A stretch of 64,000 nt of DNA from Paramacrobiotus metropolitanus (GCF_019649055.1 NW_026570225.1:2108001-2172000), one strand, 5' to 3'. Positions 11,624-23,489 are shown, counted from the first letter of the stretch. The notes: generated from the sequence alone by a model not told the origin. Program-made: numbers and translations.

Positions 11624-13134
11624 TCTCTTCTCTATATAATAATCGCGTAAGCTTTAATCTTTGTTGAGTTCGCCAGCTCGATGCACTGGACCAAAATGCC
11701 ATGACCATGTATCATTCGATACCCTTAAAGTGTAGATTTGCCATCACAAATCCGTTTCTGGAGAAAAGCAAACGTTTGAAAGAAATCCTTCAAAAGCCTT
11801 AACATATAAAGTCTATGGGGAAAGCTAAGAACCCACCAGTGCTAAAACTGACCAGTGACCACCCCACCACTGTCTCAATAGCTAACACGCTTTTTGACAA
11901 TTTCGCTGACTCTGAATGGAACTTCAGATTACTGCGTCGCCGTACATGCCGATTGTACATTTCTGATCAAAGTTTAGACACTGAAAAGAAAATAACTGGA
12001 CAAACATGGCCGAAATGAACTGGGACCGTGGGACGATTCTCAAGTCTGTTTTTAAGTAAGTGACTTCCGTGGTGCCCGGGTGGTGGTTTTGCGCAGTTAT
12101 GCTGTAAAGTGCCTTCATGGACGGGCGCGGTTCCTTCTTGCTGAACTGCCGGTGATTTGTAAAAGCCGATTTTTCGAAATCTGCAGCTTTGCACTTTCCA
12201 ATAGAAAAAGCTGTTTAAGAAGCGCAAGGGGGCAACTTGGCATCTCTAAGGTTTGCATCGAAAAACAACAAGCTGTTCGCTCGGCTTGGTACGTGGTGAT
12301 CGAGACCGTCTTATACATATTATTTTAGTGCGAAGCACCACAGTGGAGCTTCGAGCTAACAGTAAGGGAAAATGCTTCATTATTAAGTAACAAGGGACTT
12401 CTGGAACACTCGAAATCATTTTTTAAAATTTAATATATGGCGTAATAGAAAGCGGAGTAGCAAACATGCAAGAAATTCACGTCACAGTTCCCGATTTTGA
12501 AAAAAGCTAAGAGCGGAGAAGGAAACACAATGAAATGCTCACATCTTGGATTGCCGAAAGTGGTCTGACTGTGTTCTGTTGTCAAATCAGTAGTAAAAAA
12601 GGTGGCTGTCACTCCATTAGTATGCCGATTGTTAAACTGGGATAATTATAAAGGGCAACAGTGGTGTTCGCGGTAAAACTGGGATTCGAAGTTAGTAAAC
12701 TGTTGACGTGTTGTGCAGCTTCAAAAATCGCAGAATGACAAAACAAGAAGGGAGAACAAGTTCTAAAATACAATAACTTATGAAGTCTATATGCACCAAC
12801 TGCACGAATTTTAGCTGATGGTGACTGATCTGGAAATAAAGAAATAGGGCGGAAGCTAATGAGAAAATTTGTCCGGTTTTGGGGAAAAAATAGAGGTACA
12901 TTTCAGTCTTTGGTCATCTCTGCACTCGACTAAAGGCGAACGCAGATTTCCATGAATTCTATCGTAAACTGTAGTCTTTAGTGTATAACAGAATTCTACG
13001 CTTCGCTCATAAAACCTACCCATGATCGGTAGGTCCTATACTTATGTACCTGCAGTTATGACTTTTAATTTTTGCACTGGGTCATGATTTGTCCATCGCA
13101 TTATTTATGCCGCGCAATTTGGGGGTCAGCTAGT
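11624..13134 (+). mobile_element. Helitron-like element, copy 2
   Basis: It begins immediately after copy 1 (TCTCTTCTCTATATAATAAT, CGCGTAAGC). Its end near 13110-13134 is CCGCGCAATTTGGGGGTCAG followed by CTAG|T, a decayed hairpin. Shared internal words include GTCTATGGGGAAAGCTAAGA and CTTGCTGAACTGCCGGTGAT. Confidence 0.6.
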
Positions 13135-13136
13135 AA

Positions 13137-14035
13137 TATCATAATCGCGTAACCCTTAATCTTTGTTGCGTCCGCCAACTCGATACGCTGAACCAAACTG
13201 CCATGACTATGTATCATTTGATAGCCCTTAAAGTGTACATTTGCCATCCTAAATCAGGTGGTGGAGAAAAAGATACGTTTGAAAGAAAACTTTCTAAAAT
13301 TTTAACATACAAACTCTAGGAAAAGCTAAGAATCCATCATTGCTAAACCCACCATCCCACCACTGTCTCAACAGCTAATAAACAAGCTTTTTGGAAAATT
13401 CCGCTGCAGCTGGATGGAAATTTGCGTTCCATAAAAAATTATTCGGTTGCCGTACGTTTGTGCATTTCTCATCAAAATTTAGTACATGATGACTGAAGTT
13501 GAAAAAGAAGAAAAGATTGGACAAACATGTTTTTCAAGTACCTGACCAGTGACCGTTATACTATAAAGTGCCTTCACGGGCGGGCACGGTTGCCATTCTT
13601 GCTGAACTGCCGGTGATTATTTGTAAAGTGTTAGGGATGACGCTTGTACGTCACCATCTCCCGTGCATATGCAGTATTTATTAGCATTACACGTACGTCT
13701 TATCATTACCTGTTGCACCGCATTAACTGTGTTTAGCACTTGGCTCGATAGCCAAGACAGGTACAACGCAGTACACATACGATCAGCACTACACTGTTGC
13801 GATAACACTGAGCTTTGAAGTTCTGATCCGCTGGATGTTTTGGCAGATAACTTTAGTTGAGAAGTTATGATCGCACAACTCTGGAATTTCTTGTGATTAC
13901 CGATTTTGACTAATAAAAGCGTTACGGAAGTCGAGCGGTGTTTCTCCCGTAGATTTTCATAGAAAATCGTTCTTCTTCCTAGCCTGCCCCGTGGCATGGC
14001 TATCAAAAGCCGATTTTTCGAAATTTGCTGCTTTA
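13137..14035 (+). mobile_element. Helitron-like element, copy 3, with insertion, 3' truncated
   Basis: This copy starts right after copy 2 (ATCATAATCGCGTAACCC). It aligns with copy 2 to about 13627 (CTGAACTGCCGGTGATTATT) and again from about 14007 (AAAGCCGATTTTTCGAAAT). The 379 bases between are an insertion absent from copy 2. The 3' end is lost where a LINE fragment begins at about 14035. Confidence 0.55.
13628..14006 (-). other. Insertion spanned by a 129-codon open frame, function unknown
   Basis: The minus-strand frame 13617-14006 covers the whole insertion (begins MIAMPRGRLGRRTIFYENLR, ends SSLTLYK). No domain is recognised and no terminal repeats were found. The coincidence of frame and insertion could be chance. 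Confidence 0.25.
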
Positions 14036-14890
14036 TAGTTTTCAGGAGAAGAGGCTAAAAGCACAATACCTAAAAGAGCTGATCACAGTGAAAAACCAAG
14101 AATTGGCCAAAAAGTTGTGTGAATCCTTAGCCGCCTTTGCGAACATAATGCTCCAGGGGGCCATACCCCAGGAAATTGCCGACAAACTACACGGAGGAAA
14201 TTTGTTCGCTTTCAGGAAGAAGGACAGCGGGATTCGCCCCATTGTAGTTGGAACGAGTCTACGACGTTTGGCCTCCCGCATCGCATCTTTTAGGTCGGGT
14301 CATTTGAACAACGAATTGCGGCCCTTTCATTTGGTCTTTGCCACCAAGGGGGGTGTGGAAGCCGCAGTCCATGGCGCGCGCTACTTCTTGGAAACTGCAA
14401 CAACATCGGACAAACCACAGGTTTTCCTTAAGCTGGATGCAAAGAATGCCTTTAATTCCCTTGACCGAAATTATATCATGAAAGCCACTGCAGAACACTT
14501 GCCAGCGTATAACAAATACGTGTGTCGTGTGGCAGTGACGCAGTGTTATGGCGCACCGACCATATTAATGCACGGCAAATATAGAGTGTCATCGCAGGCG
14601 GGCATTCAGCAAGGAGACCCCCTCGGCCCGCTACTGTACTGTCTTGCAACCATTGGACCACATAAGTACCTTAGGTCGAAGCTCAAGGAAAGCTTCCTGA
14701 ACGATGATGCATTGGGTGGTGATCCGGATGACGTGTTCGACGATCGTTCCACTACAGGAAGCCTTAGAACAACGTGGGCTCATGTTAAATATCGGAAAAT
14801 GTGAACTGGTGGTTATTGGTGGGAATCCAAGTCCGCTCCGAATCCAAGTCCGCGCTGAACCTCGGACTTGGATTCGGAGTTGGATTACTT
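14030..14890 (+). pseudogene. LINE reverse transcriptase fragment, frame-shifted
   Basis: The frame 14025-14804 has reverse transcriptase motifs in order: GGNLFAFRKKDSGIRPIVVG, FLKLDAKNAFNSLDR, QAGIQQGDPLGPLLYCLA and LNDDALGGDPDD in the position of the usual FLDD catalytic motif. Near 14750 the reading moves by one frame to LQEALEQRGLMLNIGKCELV. The N-terminus and endonuclease part are missing. The changed catalytic motif and the shift make it inactive. It probably belongs to the same LINE family as 4250-4818. Confidence 0.85.
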
Positions 14891-14985
14891 AAACTTTGAC
14901 TTGGATTTGGAGTCGGATTACTCAAACTTGGATTTGTCTTGGATTACTCGGGCCCCCGCTGAGACTTGGATTCGGATTTGATCAT
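14815..14985. repeat. ACTTGGATTCGGA-type short tandem repeat
   Basis: Direct and inverted copies of GGACTTGGATTCGGAGT alternate (AATCCAAGTCCG near 14824, 14839 and inverted at 14862). The tract follows directly on the LINE fragment. Confidence 0.6.
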
Positions 14986-15190
14986 TCTTAGGTTATTTTC
15001 AGGTCGTTCTTAGGCTCTTCGGTTTCTTCTTGGTCATTATTAGGTTCTTAAGTTGTTCTTCTTAGGTTTTGTTAAATATTCTTAGGTTTTGTTAGATTCT
15101 TTGGTATTCTTACGTACTCTTAGGTACTTCTTAGGCTTCTTAGGCATTCTTAGATATTCTTAGGTGTTCTTAGGCCTTATAAGGTTTCCT
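14986..15190. repeat. CTTAGG minisatellite
   Basis: Irregular TTCTTAGG units (opposite strand CCTAAGAA) lead up to AGTGATCGGACGCGG, the same word that ends the element at 16713. It is probably the remnant of a neighbouring CGGCC/CCTAAG element. Confidence 0.6.
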
Positions 15191-15228
15191 AGTGATCGGA
15201 CGCGGTTTCCTAGCCGTTTCCTAGGCTA

Positions 15229-16713
15229 CCTATCACTTCGGCCGTTTTTATTTCGGCCGCGCTCATTTCGGCCAAAGTTTTTCGGCCGCGACTCACTTCG
15301 GCCGCCATTCACTTCGGCTGTCGTTCATTTCGGCCGCAATTCACTTCGGCCACAGTACACTTCGGCGAAAATAGGGTTTACCAAAACTTTTAATCTACAC
15401 CGTGTAAGTTCTCGTTATACGCGAAATTTCGATCGGTTTCTACTTTTTATTTCATTTCCACGCATAATTTGTTTGAGCAATTTTTGAAAAGTTACTATAC
15501 CACCATTAGGGATGCCAAAAACTTGAGTTAATAACTTGACTTGACTTTCGACTTGGTTTTTACAAAAAGTCAAACTTTTCAAATTACTTGGACATCCAAG
15601 TTAACTTTTTTGACTTGACTTGGAAGCTCAAGTCAAGTTATTAACTTGAAGTCGACTTCAAGTCGACTTGAAGTCGAATAAAAAGTAATACGAAAATTTG
15701 CGTATGGGGGGGAGTTATTAGGCGTCACACACCCGTTCCACGTACTGCTCCAGTCAACCGCCCGGAGCTTTGCCTCCTGGCTGCACATACAGTCTATGCA
15801 CCCGTGTGGTCATAATCCACTGCGATGGCGGGAACATTACAGCGAAAGTGTGTTGTACGACACCATTATCAAAACATTTTAAAGATATAACGCAGAAAAT
15901 GTCGGTTTACTTTAAAATTCCTCAAATGTTTTTAAAAACTCGCAAGTCGACTTGAAGCAGAACTTGAGAACTTGGTTTCACAAACCAAATCGACTTCATT
16001 GACTTGGTTTGGAAGGAAAAGTTCAAGTTAATAACTTGACTTTTCCTCCAAGTTTTTTCGATTAACTCAAGTTATTAACTTGATAAGTCGACTTCGCCAA
16101 GTATTTGGCAACCCTAACCACCATCATGTCTTCCTTTACCGATTGCTCTGACTAGCACCCCGTCAACCGTTATAAGGCCGATGACAAGAAGTCCCGAAGT
16201 CTGCCGTCCCGGGAGAGCAATGAAAACTTAACGGTACGGAACTTGGTAAAATATAAAAAACGAAAAGAAAATTTAATCATATCCTAGATTACCAAAGGAC
16301 AACTTAAGATTCTTAAGTTAAGACTACCTATGAAAACATACAGTAAGAAAATCAAAGAAAACCTAAGTAAACCTAAGAAACCGAAGAAAAAAACGAAAAA
16401 ACCTTAGAAAGCTTAAGAAACCAAAGAAATCTAAGAAAAGTAAACCTAAGCAATCTAAGAAAACCTAAGAAGCCTAAGAAAACTAAGAACTAAGAAACCA
16501 TAATGAAACTAAAAACCTTAAGAAAACATAATAAAACCTAAGAAAACCTAGAAAACATGGGAAAACCTAAGAAAACCTATGATGGCCGAAACGTCCAGTT
16601 GCCGAAATAAGCGTTGGCCGAATTGAGTGTTGGCCGAAGTGAGCCACGGCCGAAATGAACGTTGGCCGAAGTGAACCTGTGCGGCCGAAATGTAACGCGG
16701 CCGAAGTGATCGG
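15229..16713. mobile_element. CGGCC/CCTAAG TIR element, long copy, containing a hAT MITE
   Basis: The left arm (15229-15366) is an array of (T/A)CACTTCGGCC words. The right arm (16583-16713) holds the complementary GGCCGAAGTGA words, ending GGCCGAAGTGATCGG. Between them lie a CCTAAG minisatellite (16360-16580) and a nested MITE at 15507-16116. Without the MITE the copy is about 870 bp. GTTTCCTAGG occurs on both sides. There is no ORF for a transposase. Confidence 0.65.
15507..16116. mobile_element. hAT-type MITE with 8-bp target duplication
   Basis: The ends are TAGGGATGCCAAAAACTTG and, inverted, TAGGGTTGCCAAATACTTG. The flanks 15499-15506 and 16117-16124 are both ACCACCAT. An 8-bp duplication and TAGGG-type ends are typical of hAT elements. 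Subterminal DNA consists of palindromic TCAAGTTATTAACTTGA and GAAGTCGACTTC words. The 610-bp element has no transposase. Confidence 0.85.
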
Positions 16714-17685
16714 ACGCGGGTTTCCTAGGTCATTCTTTCGAACCTAGGCATTACCTGAGAATGACCTAAGAATACTTGAGAAAGCCTGGGATTACCTTCG
16801 AATATCAAACAATACCTAGAAAAACCTAAGAAGAATACCTAAGAAACAAAACTTAAGACGAGGGGTACCCAGCATATGGTCCCCTTGCGCAAATTTTTTG
16901 GGTGCACGCGGTGGTAAATGTAAGGTCAATTTAACTATTGCCGTACGCCACTAAGATGTTGTGCTATCATCTACTAATTTTTTTGGGAAGTTTTGTAGGG
17001 TCATTAACAAAATAATGGGGAAATTATTTTTTAGCTTCGACCCCGGTGAAAATATTCACTATACATCCGGTTAGGACGATATGTCGTCTTATGATAGATC
17101 TTGATGTCGACTATCCGTTGCTGGTAGGGTTTTGAAAAATTCGAAAAAAACGCCATTGAAATATCAAAAACAAAATTTTAAACCGAAATTCCGGGCGAAC
17201 CCGACGTCACATCGAGATGAAAATTAGTGCAACGGATAGCGCGAGTAATTGTCTTCCTGTTCACTTTGATGCCGACAATGTACACCGTAACAGGAATATC
17301 TTCTTGGACTTGATAAATTGGAAGCCACTATCGCGTCAAAGTTCAGTACAACAGGCAAGTGACCACTGAAGCCACGCACAGAGCATTCTGCCTGCCAGCC
17401 TGCCGGTAGCCATTCGGTCAGCCGGTCAGACCACGAAGACTGCTTGACCACAATGGCCGATTGCATACAAACCGGGCCATGTGGCGAAAAGCAAATACTG
17501 TGTATCCTGCTCGAATCTTCTCATCTCTTTTCAGTGTCTTTTCCGAACTACGATAGCGAATAGACCCGAAGCAAACTGCTAAGTGCAAACCTGTTGTCAT
17601 CTCATTTTCGTGCCTTAGTGCTTTTACCAATAATACCAAGCAAAACGTAGCAACGTAATAAGTACTATCAAAACGTATCAAATAA
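16714..17685. other. Repeat-derived flank, no intact gene
   Basis: CCTAAG-like words continue to 16860. GACGAGGGGTACCCAGCATA (16857-16876) is repeated inverted at 21593-21615. The minus-strand frames 17224-17466 and 17418-17693 contain nothing certain. Confidence 0.45.
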
Positions 17686-17693
17686 TTCGCCAC

Positions 17694-17972
17694 CAGACCT
17701 GTGCAGTTATTTTTAACTATTTAACGTAACGCGAGTTATTTTCGAGTTATCGAGTTATAACGTAACTCTGAAGCGTAACTCGTCTCCACGAAAACTTAAC
17801 TCTGGCGTAACTCGCTCAAAAATTGTATGTATAGTCTATGGTAGCGTAACTCGCTGAATAACTCGAAACTCGGTTTACTTGCATTAATAGCGTAACTCGT
17901 AGCGTAACTCGCACGCTCCCTATAACTCCTAACTCTAACTCTGGGTCAGTTTTCCATAACTGCACAGGTCTG
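17694..17972. mobile_element. hAT-type MITE with internal GCGTAACTCG repeats
   Basis: The terminal repeats are CAGACCTGTGCAGTTAT and CATAACTGCACAGGTCTG inverted. Both flanks are TTCGCCAC (17686-17693 and 17973-17980), an 8-bp duplication. The interior is a degenerate array of AGCGTAACTCG. The element is 279 bp and non-coding. Confidence 0.85.
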
Positions 17973-17980
17973 TTCGCCAC

Positions 17981-20900
17981 CTACTGGCTTTAACAGGAAA
18001 GACTGCACGGATGTAATAATTTTTGTTAGCTTAGGAGTAATTCCTAAGTTTCGAATGAACTAAGCTAGGTTTTGAGCTACGGCACAAAGCGCGTATTTTG
18101 TTATTAAATGTGAATAAGCCACTTGAATATAAACATACCTTTAACGCTTTTCGGGCTCGTTTGATCATTTGCCGCTTTGAGGATGTCGGGGCAAGTGCTC
18201 GAAAGCCGACGATGTCCAAACGTTCGCAACGGCGCCGATGGTCGCCGACTTCCGTTGAGACGAGCCGCGCCGAACACCCCCAAAGCGAAGCCGCGGCCCC
18301 AACCGGAAACGCAAACAACACAAACCGAAACGACAGGTCTGACATCAAGAAGATAATAAGAAAACCTTATACTTGAATGAACAGGTTCACAAATCGAGAC
18401 GTATATCTCAAGGAGCCGTAATCGAGTAGGTTGCGCAGTTGCGAATGTGATACGACATGTGCCAGAGGAATAAGTTGTAGCATAGGGTTATACTAAAATG
18501 CAGACGAGATCAGGGCCGGGTTTTGTTCGGAATGTGGGCTTTCGTTAGTCCAGGGCGGAACGGATCCCGTAGAGTACATAACGGAGTAAACAGGATGCCG
18601 ATATGGAAGAAAAACAAATGGTTAAAAATTAAAATACATATAATGCAAGTAATGATAAAAAGTAATTTTGGAATATGATGGAAGTACTTGGACAAAAAGA
18701 TTTTAGTCTTTATTCCAGAGTATGAAATTGCTAATATTGTATCTTGATGAATATGTAGAGTTACTAAGTTAGGTCCATGCTACTAGATTTAGCTTCCTGC
18801 GAAAGCGTAACCGTACATAAATGACCACTCTATAATGTCATTATTGTCACTCGTAATAAGAGTTTAGCAGATGTACCGAAGGCGAAACGAAAAAACTATC
18901 TTTCAATAATTTGCATCGAGCGCAGCGAGTTGCTGCTATGAAGTCTATCGTCAAGAGCATAAAATTGTCTAACTCCACGAAAAGCGTACGTCACGCTTTT
19001 CCAATTCCACAAATCCAATACCATTTTCCAGTGGAATTGGCGCTCAATCGGTGCACCGGTGTGGTTAACAACCCCCGCTAGCACTATATACAAAAAGTAT
19101 GAAGTTAATTAAAAACAAATTCATAAATTCAAAATCTCCTCTATATAGTATCGTAGCGTTATTAGCGTATAAGTACGTACATAAGAGATTCAGGTACTGT
19201 AGTATAGTGGACGTGAAACTGGTATTGATAGTTAATTTTGGTACAACTAATTTTATGCACGTAACACAGATACACTGCTCTGCAGTCCTCTTTTGGGGCC
19301 CTTTTGAAGTCTATAGTTTATTGTTTGTGAAAATTTCTATGAATATACTTGGTAAACTAGGGTAGAGGAAAAATTTATGCAAGAAACCCGTATATAAATA
19401 GTACAAAGGTGCGGCTGACAAAAAGGGGCATGCAGGATGAATGATGTTAAGAAGAGAATTAGAAACACGTTGTATGAAAGTATGTAATGAATAGGACAGT
19501 GAATTATTGCAATGCATTTGTTTATTTGGCAATAGCCTTTCAAAACAACAATGGTGCACTGGCAAGACAAGTTATACGGTTATACCTAAGTATGTAACTG
19601 TGTCAGTGTTTAATGTTTCATTCGACTTGAAAGACAATACAAAATTACAGAAGACGATGTTACGCAATCTTTTCTAAAAATTCAACTCGACCATGATTTT
19701 TCAGTATAGTGGACATGAGTTTGCTATAATTTTCGCCAAAGAAAAGAAAAACGGTACATTGTAGAGAAGTTGCTGAGAAAATATGCATGGAAGAGAGCAA
19801 ATGATTAGTCATGAATACAGGTGGGTACTATCATGGAAATGATTAATAGGGTTTAAGTATTTAGTCATTGTTATATTCACTAGAATTGTACAAGCAGATT
19901 GAAGCAATTAAACAAAAATACCGCTTATCATAAAAGCGATTGCAGATACGTAGAGTTAGTATCGTAGAGTAGAGTTAGTATTAGAGATAATAGCGCATTG
20001 TACATGATCGTATAGTAGAGTTAGTATTAGAGATGATATTAGATGATTAAGTATTAGAAACAGAAACGGCATCAACCGGTTGAGGAAGTCTCTACAACAG
20101 ACAATGGCTCTTAAAACGCTTCCAACGCTAATTATGCAACATTTAAGGTTCACCTAAGCAATCTGTTTGTTTCGATATACTAGTAGTATTATATGCAAAA
20201 AAAAAATTAAACTTGATAAGCAGCCTGCTGTTGGTGGCCTTTTAATATCATAATGTGTAGTAATAGGGTACGCGGTTATTGTAATCTCCATAAGAGGTTT
20301 GATTTGATACTTATGAAAAATTTATGCAAATGTTCCACTAGCAGTAAAAATTTTTTTTGAGCAGTAAAAACGTATAGCAGTAAAGTTTTTTGAGAGTGAT
20401 GGCCTTATCGTGATGTGTAAAGTATCCATTACTGAAACGGTTAGCTTTAACGAGAGTATAGTAAGCTGAATTAAAGGAAGTTGCGGCTGGTAATAGTAAT
20501 TGCGTCAATAAACTAAAATAAAATAAAAAAGTAATGGCAAAAGAGTAAAATAATATAAACTGAGTCATTATGACCACTGGAGAACATTTGAAATTTTTAG
20601 TAGTCGCATTACGGAATCTACTCTAGGATTCAAGTTAATAAAACTCGAGTAAGCAAAAGTTACACAGCTAAATTAATATTAGATAAAAGTAGGCAGACAG
20701 ACAGATTTTTACACGAGTATGTACAGCTACTAGAGAATAATATGGATTTTTATTTTAGGAGAAATTCTCTATAGATTATGAGATAGGAACGTCTTCCGTA
20801 GAGTAAATGTTCAATAATATTGATTCAATGCAACACGACGATCATGTACTGTACACAACTTTTTTGAAGTAGTACTGTAGTACAACAAGTACAATGCAGG

Positions 20901-22544
20901 ATAACGAAGAACTGAGGAAGTACCGTGCAAGTATGTACATACTTAGTAATGCTACAAAACAAGGGGGAAAAATTAGAGGTAAAAGAGTTTAACGAAAGTC
21001 GAAAGAACATGTTTCTGTAAATGTATCGAATTGACCACGCAAACTACTCAATATGTTCACATTGTTAATTAGTCAGCGTCATCACGGAATGACGCAACGT
21101 TGCCAGGGAAAATAACTCGCCTTGCGTTAACGGTATTTAACGCCTGCAGCGTTAAATAGCATTAATTACTTTCCTTTGAAAACTTCTACTCCTGTTTTGA
21201 AATGCCAAAAAACTTAGAATATTTCCAAGGTTCAACCTTGGTTCAACTCTTGCCGTGTAGGACATTTGTTGTCAGTTGCATCACTACTCGCATCGTTGCC
21301 AGTTTAATGGCCTACTTATTCTTTATGAGCGGGGAGAGAGAGACAACCAGGAAGACGCACGAGTTCAGGAGCGCTAGCAGGCGGCAGGCCCGATCGCTGC
21401 CCATTGCCCACTAAACTGACCGACAGGCCACTGCTGTAACGGAGCGCTTTTGGCAACTTTCTGCTGTACTGCTGTTTAACGTCAAAATAACTCTTTCAAT
21501 TTAAAATTTTAATAAACATTGCTGGTGTCGGGTTGTAGATCACGAAACGCTCTTTCCAACAATATGCAGCACGGGGGGTGTACCAATTTAACCATATGTT
21601 GGGTACCTCTCGTCTTAAGAAACCTAAGATTAACCTGAGAATAACCTAAGAATGCGCATGAGAAAACAACATGTGAACGTAATCCAAGTTCAGTTATCCT
21701 AGTCAGCAAAGTGCGCTGCTTCATTCGGTAAGACTGTGTTGAAGTGTGTTCATTATAGTTGTGGTTCTTATTACAATTTTGATTCTTCTTTAAGTATTAC
21801 GGTGTTAGAATAAGTATTACTTTAAGTATTACTCGTACATTGTGTTAATACCATCCTGCAGCAGTTGTCCCTATATGGAAATAAATCAAGTATGTCTTTA
21901 CAAATAAAATAAGTATGCAAATTGTCTTTACTTACGATTAATTGAACGTACTAGTGTAGTAGGCTTCAGGTAGCATTGCACTGCATGTACTTATTATAAC
22001 GCGCCCAGTATTTCATGAGAAACTTGTCCGTGATTCCAAGCCTTTGTTTTACTACTTATTCAGGTGGAGTAATTTTTAAGATAATAATTAGAAGTCTTTT
22101 ATTTTTGTTCGCTCTGGGTAAGTGCGGGAAGCAGGTCGGACGACAGTACTGCACAAATGTAAATTTGTCTTAAGCCTGAAACAGAACAGTACTGACTAGA
22201 ATTTTAATGTCCATGATTACATTTTAATGACCATATACAGAGTACTAGTAATTATATGTAGGATGTATCCAAAAGTTTTATCTGCGCCCTTAAGCTAAAA
22301 GTTTTGCATTGCACTTGTCTTTCTGACTGGACTGAGCGGCAGAATTTGCTGCAAAAAAACATTCACTTAGTGAATGCTGTTTCGCACGGTTGTTAATACA
22401 AATGATTGTGAGTCTGTGACGACCAGCACCGGACAAGTTATAACACTGCATTATGCTGGCATTTGGCCCCTGGCACCCTTCACGACACGACATAAGCGCA
22501 GACCGATAAATTAAATAATATCCCCATATTGTTCTGTATCTTTT
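17981..22544. other. Long AT-rich intergenic DNA, no gene recognised
   Basis: A GC-richer frame at 18098-18376 (MSKRSQRRRWSPTSVETSRA) is basic and unmatched. AGAGTTAGTAT repeats lie at 19955-20060. 21593-21660 is an inverted copy of 16790-16890, including CCTAAG words. No splice-linked coding exons were found. Confidence 0.45.
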
Positions 22545-23437
22545 TGGCCGCTGATGTATCACATGCTGGTGCTTATCGTCATTTAATCACCAAGTACTAC
22601 AGACAAATGCTTCCTGATGGACACGTTCGACAGAAACATCGTCAGTGAACCTGACTAGACAAGCTGTTTGCTGGCGCGGCAAGTCGGCAACGCAGACGCC
22701 GCATGCGCGCACCTGCACGAGCTACGTGGCCTCACAGTCGAGCACAGAAATCGGTGAACCTCATTTACCAAGGTGCTGCAACATTACCGCGACGTCAAAT
22801 TAAGAATTTTGACAGCTGCATATGAAAATTTTGACGTGTACATGGTTCTGTACAAAGTAAGAACGAGTGGCTAAAACCAGCTCCGGAAATACGTTTCCAT
22901 AAGTAAAGCAACATTTGTCATATTACGGTCTATTGTCATTAACAGACCACATACGTATGCATCGCTGCAAAAAGCACCCACTCGTTGCAAAACACAATAA
23001 TATTTAACTATAATGCGCCATTACCAAGAGGTTTTCGTTCGAACTGCCGGTCAGATTATTGTCGAGCGTTGAGTTCTTCTATACTTCTAGCGATAGTTGT
23101 ATTACTGCAGTCGCACGCATTCAGCGCCATTCGATAAGCCATTCGCTTGGCTTGCATTTATGGCTCTTACAGCCATGCTGCCATAAATCAGCAATTGCCG
23201 CCTGATTGCAATAACAAAATACAGACGAGTTTTCCATATCGAATTTGTCACTTGTGTTCTACTGTACAACAAATGGAATGGCCATCGCTGATAAATGATC
23301 TGGTGCCTTAGACTTCGTTTTTCTGACCTCCGCCCGCAGAATCCTCGATTGAAAAGTTGTCCGAAACCAGAAACTTTCCCTTTCCATGTACGTCTGGAGC
23401 AAGCGTTACTGTCCGAGATCCGATAGCCGGTGGCAAT
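22545..23437 (+). promoter_or_regulatory. dmrt-1 upstream region conserved with dmrt-2
   Basis: This stretch aligns with 51240-52169 upstream of dmrt-2. Shared words include GTATCACATGCTGGTGCTTA, CTGACTAGACAAGCTG, GCAGACGCCGC, TTCGTTCGAACTG and CATAAATCAGCAATTGCC. The duplication boundary is at about 22545 and 51240; further upstream the two flanks differ. It probably contains the promoter and 5' UTR, but no TATA box is obvious. Small frames on both strands here are not preserved between copies. Confidence 0.6.
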
Positions 23438-23489
23438 ATGTTTCCTAATAGGTCTGCCACTACAGATGCACGAGGAACCGTCCGTCCAG
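23438..23489 (+). CDS. dmrt-1 exon 1, short coding leader
   Basis: The exon encodes 17 residues ([17 protein letters not shown]) plus one base, then GTAACA. The aligned dmrt-2 exon 1 has the same ATG-TTT start, the same final phase and a consensus GTAAGC donor. The peptide itself is poorly conserved. It could be partly 5' UTR if translation starts at the exon 2 ATG inside ISDMKKP. Confidence 0.6.

Noticed and set aside
17224-17466. LINE endonuclease remnant (SGHLPV similar to SDHxPV)
   Set aside because: One short motif with an altered key residue and no neighbouring endonuclease motifs is not enough.
18098-18376. Basic GC-rich frame MSKRSQRRRW...
   Set aside because: No domain, no splice-linked partner and no second copy; composition alone does not support a gene.
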